Made by a program: the position numbers and the translations under genes. The notes under the pieces were generated by a model. It did not search any database, was not told the DNA's origin, and was given only the letters and a program-made list of their open reading frames with translations. A DNA stretch of 5,417 bases from an uncultured bacterium (GTDB lineage: Bacteria > Desulfobacterota > Desulfobulbia > Desulfobulbales > Desulfobulbaceae): contig CAITZN010000346.1 in the NCBI GenBank assembly GCA_903896915.1, forward strand, positions 1 through 5,417. The letters run 5' to 3'. Below, piece by piece: positions 1-5,417 of this stretch. Numbering within the stretch: the first letter of the stretch is position 1; every line of letters begins with the position of its first letter.

Positions 1-229
1 AACCAAAGTCATTTTTGTTCTCCAGCCAATCATCCAGTAACATATTTTTGGACTGGAGAGTAAGCCATCCGGAAGTAGCCTTATAACCACAGACTCTTTT
101 ATTGAGTTCAGCATGGTCTGTAAACTGCTCACTCTTTATGTTGAGGTAAGCAATTTCAAGATTAGAGGCCATATTGCTTTTGCTGGCCACCTTCTTGAAC
201 GCTTCAATGATTTTCTCTTCACTGCTCAT
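1..229 (-). CDS. Unrecognised type III operon protein, N-terminal 76 residues only
   Basis: An open frame begins with ATG at 229-227 and continues off the left edge, so only 76 codons are visible. Its start overlaps the end of the tandem-Cas7 gene by 11 bases, with the upstream TGA inside its first four codons. This strongly suggests translational coupling, since no good Shine-Dalgarno sequence precedes the ATG. The visible part is hydrophilic and probably helical at the N-terminus (MSSEEKIIEAFKKVASKS), followed by a stretch with aromatic and basic residues (KRVCGYKATSGWLTLQS) and an acidic end (LLDDWLENKNDF). There is no signal peptide, no membrane segment and no RAMP glycine-rich loop so far. 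I do not recognise the family. Its place after a tandem-Cas7 gene is where variant III-D operons can carry csx19, so a Csx19-like accessory subunit is one guess. A small subunit or an unrelated accessory protein is equally possible. That the frame is coding is fairly sure; the function is unknown. Confidence 0.72.
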   Translation of the reverse strand, partial: MSSEEKIIEAFKKVASKSNMASNLEIAYLNIKSEQFTDHAELNKRVCGYKATSGWLTLQSKNMLLDDWLENKNDFG

Positions 230-1637
230 TTTCAACGCTGGTTTGTTGTATGTCCGGCCAAGTCAATTCTCCTGTAAAATACCCATGCCCTCTACCACTG
301 GCTCCTAATGCCAAACGGCCTTCTGCCAAATCCTCAAAACTCATTTTAAGGGCTTTCAGTGTATTCTGGTTTGTATTTGTTGGCATTTTTATCTTAACCG
401 TGAGGGTATAGCCCACATCGTGAACAATTTCTTCGGTGAATAACATCCCTTTGCGTACACCTCCGGTAAAACTATCAATATGGTTGTGGTAGTGTGTCTT
501 AATTATAGAGGGGTTGAGATACTCTTCTTTCCACCATAGTAGACCAGCCTTGCCCTCATCATTGCCTTTTGCATAACCGAACAACGCTATAACTCCCGGG
601 TTCTCTTGAGGGTCTTTGAGGGTACTCCTTTCAAGATCTGTTGTGACAAAATGTTCAATAAGCCGATTGTAATGGAACGCAACCCGATGGCTTATTGCTC
701 CCTTGACGCTGCTTGCAGGAACAACAACAAATCTGTTTTCAGATATTTTACCGCAATTATTCTCCCAGACTATCTTTTGCTCACTCAATGGTAGTTGATC
801 AGCAGTTTTAGCAGCATGGTTACCTAATGAAAATTTCCCTGACCCAAAACGGTAGCCTCCGTCTTCTGGATTTAGGGTAAGGCGGATTGTTGCATAAGCA
901 CTGTCGTGTTTCGTTGTTAAGGCAACTTTTGCTGCTGGATCTATTTCTTTTAACTCAGGATTGTTCTCAGAAAGCTTAGGGGAAATCTTACTGTACCTTT
1001 CCAGATCATCATGCGTTCGGAGATCAAACTCCGCAGTTCGAATACTCTCAACATTAAAAGCACCGAAGCCAGCTCTTGTTCTCGATCCGAGACAGAAAAA
1101 GGGTGAGTAGAAAAGGCTGAGCAGGGTATCCCATTCGGATGAATGTTGTGTGTCCCAAAAAGTCACATCTAAAGTAAAGCGATGTCCAATTGGTACATAG
1201 GAACAATCGAATTTGCTGTGGTCAACCGTTACGCCAAAATTATCGATACGTATGCCGTCTCGTACAGGCAGAGGTTGATTAACTAAAGGTATTAATATCG
1301 GATCACTATCGATTACAGCGGTTTGCAGTTCATCTACAGGTTTGTTTTTCCAATCATGAATATGCCCCCAACTGGCTTCTACCCGAGAATCCATTCCATC
1401 CTTATCTTCTTGAAAGCCGAATAATGTGTTAGTTTTGTTCTTATCTTGAGAAACATCGAAATAGAGATGCCGCAAAACACCAGCAATACTCGTTCCTGGG
1501 AGTGCAGGGAGAGCATTAGCATCAAGAACTACAAGGGCATCCTGTAAACCATCTCCAAATCCAGTGCCTATAGAGAGTGGTGATGTTGTTTGCAGGACAA
1601 TACGAGCCAGGTGACAGTATGGATAGTTTGCATTCAT
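219..1637 (-). CDS. Tandem Cas7-type RAMP protein (two fused Csm3-like domains, Cas7-2x type)
   Basis: This 472-residue protein has two consecutive Cas7/Csm3-type RAMP domains and should supply two neighbouring backbone units of the crRNA-bound effector. Domain 1 (about residues 1-200) shows SPLSIGTGFGDGLQDALVV at 19-37, PALPGTSIAGVLRHLY at 44-59, LFG at 72-74, RDGIRID at 126-132 and a glycine-rich loop LGSRTRAGFGAF at 183-194. Domain 2 (about 245-465) shows YRFGSG at 262-267, VVPASSVKGAISHRVAFHYN at 305-324, ALFGYAKG at 351-358, HIDSFTGGVRKGMLFTEE at 386-403 and a second loop LGASGRGHGYF at 444-454. Asp33 sits where Csm3 carries its RNA-cleaving aspartate; Asp280 is a weaker candidate in domain 2. 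The start ATG (1637-1635) overlaps the csx10 stop as ATGA and has an AGGAG seven bases upstream. A linker at about 205-243, rich in charged residues, separates the domains. The RAMP identity is firm; the match to the Cas7-2x of variant III-D complexes is by architecture. Confidence 0.9.
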   Translation of the reverse strand: MNANYPYCHLARIVLQTTSPLSIGTGFGDGLQDALVVLDANALPALPGTSIAGVLRHLYFDVSQDKNKTNTLFGFQEDKDGMDSRVEASWGHIHDWKNKPVDELQTAVIDSDPILIPLVNQPLPVRDGIRIDNFGVTVDHSKFDCSYVPIGHRFTLDVTFWDTQHSSEWDTLLSLFYSPFFCLGSRTRAGFGAFNVESIRTAEFDLRTHDDLERYSKISPKLSENNPELKEIDPAAKVALTTKHDSAYATIRLTLNPEDGGYRFGSGKFSLGNHAAKTADQLPLSEQKIVWENNCGKISENRFVVVPASSVKGAISHRVAFHYNRLIEHFVTTDLERSTLKDPQENPGVIALFGYAKGNDEGKAGLLWWKEEYLNPSIIKTHYHNHIDSFTGGVRKGMLFTEEIVHDVGYTLTVKIKMPTNTNQNTLKALKMSFEDLAEGRLALGASGRGHGYFTGELTWPDIQQTSVENEQ

Positions 1638-3181
1638 TCGGGTTCTCCTTTTGGATTATCCCTTAGCGTTTCAGCCAATCGGGTTAACCATTGCAGGCGT
1701 AAATTAAAATCAGGTTCACCTGTTATGCCTTTAACCTCTGTATTCAGCCATCCTGATAAAGTGCGACCTTTTGAAATTTCGATTGACCAATCATCATCAC
1801 CCTTGCGTTCATCGGTACCCTCCCTGCATACGCAATCGGTATTAGTAAATAATTTCATTTTAACCTCGTCAGGGGTTACTCCCGTCGTCGCTTCATAGAC
1901 CCGGCGCCATTGTGACCTGCCGGGACCAAAAGCCTGGTCATCTTTGATCCCATTGTAATTTCGTGCACTCAGGTATTGGGTTCTTAAAATTTCCAGTTTA
2001 TCAACTGCCCATTGCTTCGAATCCTGTTGGCATAAAGTTCGCCTGGCCCGTTTTTCAAGGAAAGGAATCAATAGACTATTGCGGGGTTTGCTGACTTTCT
2101 GTGTTGCCCGATCTGCTGTGTCTGAAGAATCCTGTGATTGTTGGGGGGTTGACTCAAAACAGGGAGTGATTCCTTCCAATAACTTTGGATTAACTACAAC
2201 AGCTCCCAGCCCAACCTCTCGATGAGTGCCAAGTCCCCCGGCCAATATTTCTGCATGACATTTTGTTAACGGCTCATCAAATTCAAATTTGATAACGCTA
2301 CCTGCGAGCAATACCTGCTGTTCAACATCACGTGCTTGCCGATAGGCATTATACGGTGCATAGGAGCGATATCGTATAAATGCATTAGTGATTCTCCCTT
2401 TGGGGAGACCTATCCATGTTGGGTCGGTCGGTAGCAATACGGGACTTCCATGATTGTCACGTATGGCCATGTCAGAGCGGAGCCAAAGGGTTAGTTCCTT
2501 TTGACCGCTAATATCTTCTGGTATTTTTTTTTCTGTTGTGGTTTCCAGTATCTCTGCTTTTACCCGGCCATATTCTGTAGATTTCGAACGCCCTATACGT
2601 ATCACTTTGCTGCGAAATTCTGATACCACTTGCCCGAATAACTCCACCGATATATCATCATCAGCAGTTATCGTTGCGATATAATGTTGCGTGGAGCCAA
2701 GGCTTTCATATCCAAACAGTTTGTTATCAATACCCGGTTCTTGAACAATTGCTATGTGTGGGCTGTGCGATTTTGCAGGCAGTAAGATTTGCCCGCTTTG
2801 CGTAATGAAACCGTTGCGGAGCTGGCGAGGTTGCTTAACCCAATTAGGTTTTTGGTGAAACCAATTATAGATCTTACCAGCATCGACCACTCCGTTTTTA
2901 TAGGCTACTCCATTAACTTTATCTTCATGCCAGCAAAGAGGCATAGGCAGTGCTGCCTCACCATTTTCTGTGGCTGGCAGTCCATCACCAAATCTGACCT
3001 TGCCGCTATGAAATACCATAAAGGCATCTGATCCCAGTAGAGTATAGAGTTTCGATGCGGCCCATCCCAGTAAAGCAGAACCGGCGATAACATCCAGACT
3101 TTTATGCTCACCAACTGTGGCCGAACGTACGCTTTGAACCACATTATCAAGAAGCTCTAACTGCAACTGTGCCTGATGCAT
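1634..3181 (-). CDS. csx10: Csx10-like Cas5-family RAMP protein with C-terminal extension
   Basis: This 515-residue protein looks like Csx10, the Cas5-group subunit of subtype III-D that binds the crRNA 5' handle and caps the backbone. The first RAMP domain (about 1-225) has LDVIAGSALLGWAASKLY at 29-46, in the usual place of the IPGS-type helix motif, and the loop IGRSKSTEYGRV at 196-207, which resembles the Gly-Arg-Ser...Tyr-Gly loop typical of Csx10. The second RAMP domain (about 228-335) ends in a second loop, GGLGTHREVGLG at 315-326. A polar Ser/Thr/Gln/Asp-rich linker (about 340-365) leads to a further 147 residues that begin with basic, helix-prone sequence and contain GRSQWRRVYEATTGV at 421-435. 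That tail may act as a fused small subunit (Cas11-like), which is an inference. The ATG at 3181 is the only start possible after the in-frame TAA at 3190-3188; GAGGGG lies nine bases upstream. The gene follows cas7 after 6 nt and overlaps the next gene by 4 nt. Confidence 0.87.
   Translation of the reverse strand: MHQAQLQLELLDNVVQSVRSATVGEHKSLDVIAGSALLGWAASKLYTLLGSDAFMVFHSGKVRFGDGLPATENGEAALPMPLCWHEDKVNGVAYKNGVVDAGKIYNWFHQKPNWVKQPRQLRNGFITQSGQILLPAKSHSPHIAIVQEPGIDNKLFGYESLGSTQHYIATITADDDISVELFGQVVSEFRSKVIRIGRSKSTEYGRVKAEILETTTEKKIPEDISGQKELTLWLRSDMAIRDNHGSPVLLPTDPTWIGLPKGRITNAFIRYRSYAPYNAYRQARDVEQQVLLAGSVIKFEFDEPLTKCHAEILAGGLGTHREVGLGAVVVNPKLLEGITPCFESTPQQSQDSSDTADRATQKVSKPRNSLLIPFLEKRARRTLCQQDSKQWAVDKLEILRTQYLSARNYNGIKDDQAFGPGRSQWRRVYEATTGVTPDEVKMKLFTNTDCVCREGTDERKGDDDWSIEISKGRTLSGWLNTEVKGITGEPDFNLRLQWLTRLAETLRDNPKGEPE
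1645..1649 (-). promoter_or_regulatory. Ribosome binding site of the tandem-Cas7 gene
   Basis: On the minus strand AAAGGAGAA lies within the last codons of csx10, with AGGAG seven bases before the ATG at 1637. It supports this ATG over the next candidate and shows that the tandem-Cas7 gene can be initiated independently, in addition to coupling through the ATGA overlap with the csx10 stop. Confidence 0.75.
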
Positions 3182-3187
3182 TGTGCA

Positions 3188-3760
3188 TTACCCCTCTATT
3201 TTTTTTAAAGTCATAGTGCAACGCCCTAAACCCCTATTGCGGCTGGCCCCTATGGCGCGGGTTAATGGCAGCAACCGTTCTAAAACATCAAAAATTGTTT
3301 TGGAATCTTTTCCTTCACAAGTAATCTCAGCCTGTAAAACACAGGGAATCACTATTTCCATACTGCGTAAGCTTTTATTTGTTGCATTACCCGATTCATA
3401 ATTGATGGCAGTGGAAGAAAGACTATCGAAGAGTGCTTGACGTGTTGAATCATATTTATCAAGGCCAAGAAGATATTCCGCATCGTTTTTATCCAGTTCT
3501 GCTCCAGTTATCTGAATTTTTGCTGGGTTTTTTCCTTTATTTCCAAATAACCACTCAGTCTCTCCCTCAGTGATATGCCCCCAACTCTCCAAGCACTTCG
3601 CCGTAACTTTAAGTATGCCTTTGAGTTCTCTTCCCGGCAGGTAGGGGAGACCGTTTTTGAGCTTCACAACACTGTCGTCGCCTGAACCCCGGCCTTCACC
3701 AGTACCAACATGCCAGAAGTCATGGAGTTCAATATTGAGTATTCTCGATGTTTGCGACAT
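3188..3760 (-). CDS. cas7: Single-domain Cas7/Csm3-like RAMP protein
   Basis: This compact 190-residue protein carries all the marks of a Csm3-type Cas7, the crRNA-binding backbone subunit that cuts target RNA at six-base intervals in type III complexes. The N-terminal part reads HVGTGEGRGSGDDSVVKL at 17-34 and then GLPYLPGRELKGILK at 37-51. Asp28 or Asp29 occupies the position of the catalytic aspartate of Csm3. LFG follows at 71-73, a segment equivalent to the Csm3 thumb region (AINYESGNATNKSLRSMEIV) at 118-137, and the glycine-rich RAMP loop GASRNRGLGRC at 171-181. It is shorter than typical Csm3 of 200-250 residues but appears complete. Its ATG lies 4 nt after the cas10 stop without a visible Shine-Dalgarno, so it is probably translated by coupling. 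It shares a reading frame with csx10 downstream, from which one TAA and two codons separate it. A run of eight A residues lies close to its 3' end. Confidence 0.92.
   Translation of the reverse strand: MSQTSRILNIELHDFWHVGTGEGRGSGDDSVVKLKNGLPYLPGRELKGILKVTAKCLESWGHITEGETEWLFGNKGKNPAKIQITGAELDKNDAEYLLGLDKYDSTRQALFDSLSSTAINYESGNATNKSLRSMEIVIPCVLQAEITCEGKDSKTIFDVLERLLPLTRAIGASRNRGLGRCTMTLKKIEG
3191..3196 (-). promoter_or_regulatory. Ribosome binding site of csx10
   Basis: GAGGGG on the minus strand forms part of the last two sense codons of the upstream cas7 gene and stands nine bases before the csx10 ATG at 3181. An out-of-frame ATG overlaps the cas7 stop (TAATG) only one base after the site, too close to be used, which favours the ATG at 3181. 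Confidence 0.6.
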
Positions 3761-3764
3761 TATG

Positions 3765-5372
3765 CTATGATTTTTGCATGATGGAGGTTAGGCTTACTAC
3801 ATCGCCTAATGGAGTGTAAGAATGCGCATCAATCACGTTAGTAAAAGCGCTTGTTGCAGGATCACCAACTCCCATTCTGTTCATAATCCCATCGAATGTT
3901 ATCAAATCACTCGGATCACTTTTTTTAATCATTTGCCTCCATCGTGCATATAGCTGAGGTACCAATTGGGGAGCTCTCGACATTTCTGTCAATAATTTAC
4001 GGGCATAAGAGCTGGGAAATATTTTGGTTGGGCCGCCATTTACCTCAAACAATGCATGAAGTTCTTTAAGGTCAGAAAACCGTGGCAAATTAGAACCACT
4101 TGTATCAACGACGTCATAAGCTCCCATTGTCTTTGTATGATAGGTGCCATTATGAAGATATGTCTCTATCTCTTTGAGAATGGTGTCATATCTTCCTATT
4201 GAGGAAGTAGTGACCCGATAAAATGCAAGGCTTGAAGGCTTAAGATTTTGCTCATTTGTTGGCTGTTTCTTGCAATGAGCACAGAGAGATTCGGCAAGTG
4301 CATAGGCTTGCAAAAAGGGCTGAGTTGGTTTAATAAAGGCTACGCCCCCGCATGCCGTCAGTTTTTCAGGAAGTTCAGGAATTCCACCATGTAAAAACTC
4401 AAGTTGCTTCTGAGATTCACTTTCGAAATTTTGGAGGAAGATATTGAGATAGTCAAGTGCGAGATCCCCCCTCACAATAATTGTTATATCATCACCTCCG
4501 AGGACTAATGGGCGGGCGGGCAGTATATACACACTGCCATTTTTTACCGCTTTCGGGATTAAAATGTCTTTAGTAGCAGCCTGAACAGCATTTCTTGTAG
4601 CTGTGGCAATGGCACGAGAAAATTCCCAATATATATACTGATACTCATCAGGTTTTTGCGCTGCCGCCTGCAATGATTGTAAAGCAACACCTAATCCATT
4701 GCCATCAGCATGAATTACTCCAAGCGATGGTTGAACTCCTTCAAGAAAGGGCATCAGCCTTTCACTACCATCCTCTTTTGGATCAAAGCTTTGAGCCCAT
4801 GCATAGACGTGCTTATCTTCTTCAGGAAGAACAGGAAGAAAATGATGGCCAATCTCCTCAGTCCCATTGTTCATCTTTCGCTTACGGGTAGTTGATATAT
4901 CGAGCCAATCATCAAGATCTTTTTTAACCCCTGCGCGCCCTGTACGCTCGGAAAACCGCACAAATGGACTTGCTTCAGGCAAAGATACGGGCGGGTTACT
5001 GCGGCGTGATAAAAGTTTGTCGCTGCATGATTTTACTGCTTCTGGCTCAGTAGATTTTTCATCCCCCAGTGCATCAATCCACTCCAAACCTGGTGCATAA
5101 TGAGTGACGACTAAAGTCCAGAGATTTTGGAGTGCTATGGCATCCTCTTTTTTATCGAGCAAAAGAATAAATGCTCCTCCGGCTCGTCGTAAAAAATGAA
5201 CTTTTGTTGCAGCAAGGGGAATTGCATCCAACACCTTTTGAAGCAGATCACTGGAACCGGAAAATTGGCACAACTCGTCCACCAACCTGCTGGCACCGAC
5301 CATATCTTTCAATTTGCCGGTTTCCAAAATATATTGCTGGATACCTCTTGCTTCAAACCAATATGAGTACAT
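3765..5372 (-). CDS. cas10: Cas10 large subunit, HD-less, with intact GGDD cyclase motif
   Basis: This 535-residue protein is the type III large subunit, which senses crRNA-guided RNA binding and, in the family, converts ATP into cyclic oligoadenylates in its palm domains. The N-terminus (residues 1-34) starts directly with the first palm pattern, GIQQYILETGKLKDMVGASR at 10-29, and a glycine-containing strand, RRAGGAFILLLD at 62-73. The second palm begins near IHADGNGLG (220-228) and contains GGDD at 292-295, encoded at 4499-4488, followed by CGGVAFIKPTQPFLQAYALAESLC (341-364), the usual conserved segment after GGDD. A helix-rich C-terminal part (about 430-535) fits domain D4. There is no room for, and no motif of, the N-terminal HD nuclease, as is usual for III-D. 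CAHC at 364-367 is a lone CxxC, so a zinc finger is not supported. An in-frame TAG 24 bases upstream leaves ATG 5372 as the only start before it; no Shine-Dalgarno is visible. It is the first gene seen of the operon. Confidence 0.92.
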   Translation of the reverse strand: MYSYWFEARGIQQYILETGKLKDMVGASRLVDELCQFSGSSDLLQKVLDAIPLAATKVHFLRRAGGAFILLLDKKEDAIALQNLWTLVVTHYAPGLEWIDALGDEKSTEPEAVKSCSDKLLSRRSNPPVSLPEASPFVRFSERTGRAGVKKDLDDWLDISTTRKRKMNNGTEEIGHHFLPVLPEEDKHVYAWAQSFDPKEDGSERLMPFLEGVQPSLGVIHADGNGLGVALQSLQAAAQKPDEYQYIYWEFSRAIATATRNAVQAATKDILIPKAVKNGSVYILPARPLVLGGDDITIIVRGDLALDYLNIFLQNFESESQKQLEFLHGGIPELPEKLTACGGVAFIKPTQPFLQAYALAESLCAHCKKQPTNEQNLKPSSLAFYRVTTSSIGRYDTILKEIETYLHNGTYHTKTMGAYDVVDTSGSNLPRFSDLKELHALFEVNGGPTKIFPSSYARKLLTEMSRAPQLVPQLYARWRQMIKKSDPSDLITFDGIMNRMGVGDPATSAFTNVIDAHSYTPLGDVVSLTSIMQKS

Positions 5373-5417
5373 AAGGTTACTGGGGTATAATGGTAACTAA
5401 ACCAACTACAGTAAGCA
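5373..5417. other. Region upstream of cas10, at the window edge
   Basis: These 45 bases hold no convincing minus-strand promoter or Shine-Dalgarno site. One minus-strand frame is open from the edge to a TAA at 5379-5377 and would end in LTVVGLVTIIPQ, only 4 nt before the cas10 ATG. That could be the tail of another operon gene, but 12 codons are too few to decide. On the plus strand a perfect TATAAT lies at 5386-5391 without a -35 partner at a suitable distance. It sits inside a short inverted repeat, GTTAC (5376-5380) and GTAAC (5393-5397). Confidence 0.25.

Noticed and set aside
3187..3189. ATG overlapping the cas7 stop (TAATG) as the start of the following gene
   Set aside because: It is out of frame with csx10, lies only one base from GAGGGG, and its frame closes after about 15 codons.
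3892..3941. Internal GGAGG-ATG in cas10 (Met481) as a start for a small subunit
   Set aside because: The spacing of three bases is too short, and the product of 55 residues is too small for Cas11.
4269..4281. CxxC at Cas10 residues 364-367 as half of a zinc-binding knuckle
   Set aside because: No second pair of cysteines or Cys/His lies nearby. The position matches the conserved helix end after the GGDD-containing strand instead.
4837..4851. HH at Cas10 residues 176-177 as a remnant of an HD nuclease
   Set aside because: The HD domain precedes palm 1 in Cas10, whereas these histidines fall after palm 1, and no partner aspartate motif is visible.
4845..5107. Plus-strand open frames opposite cas10, and similar ones opposite csx10 and the tandem-Cas7 gene
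   Set aside because: They lie fully inside well-supported minus-strand genes, have no recognisable domains and no good start signals.
5376..5397. Inverted repeat GTTAC/GTAAC around a perfect TATAAT upstream of cas10, possibly an operator or a divergent plus-strand promoter
   Set aside because: The arms are only five bases, no -35 element lies at 16-18 bases, the extended -10 TGn is absent, and no downstream plus-strand gene can be seen before the edge.

Overview
The window holds one tightly packed block of genes, all on the minus strand and read from the right edge towards the left. It encodes the subunits of a type III CRISPR-Cas effector complex, closest to subtype III-D. The gene order is: a Cas10 large subunit (5372-3765), a single-domain Cas7/Csm3-like RAMP (3760-3188), a two-domain Cas5-family RAMP of the Csx10 type with a long C-terminal extension (3181-1634), a protein with two tandem Cas7-type RAMP domains (1637-219), and the first 76 codons of an unrecognised gene that runs off the left edge (229-1).

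The junctions are typical of a translationally coupled operon: a 4-nt gap, a 6-nt gap, a 4-nt ATGA overlap and an 11-nt overlap. No non-coding stretch exceeds 45 bases. No promoter or terminator could be supported, so the transcription unit probably starts to the right of the window and ends to the left.

The expected job, known from the family, is a crRNA-guided RNP. The Cas7 units form the backbone and cut target RNA, the Cas5-family protein caps the crRNA 5' handle, and Cas10 senses target RNA binding. This Cas10 begins directly at its first palm domain, has no N-terminal HD nuclease, and keeps an intact GGDD motif. It should therefore make cyclic oligoadenylate second messengers rather than cut DNA. 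No CRISPR array, cas1/cas2, cas6, stand-alone cas11 or CARF-domain effector lies in the window.

The most interesting feature is architecture. The set Cas7 + Cas5 with C-terminal extension + tandem Cas7 resembles the fused variant III-D (III-Dv) complexes, in which Cas7-Cas5-Cas11 is one polypeptide accompanied by a Cas7-2x protein. Here the Cas7 and Cas5 genes are separate but share a reading frame, divided only by one TAA and two codons. The arrangement looks like an unfused or pre-fusion version of the variant.

The organism cannot be identified from the sequence. Mid-range base composition, clear Shine-Dalgarno sites at two junctions and ordinary ATG starts indicate a bacterium. A proteobacterial or Desulfobacterota-like host would fit, but that is a guess.
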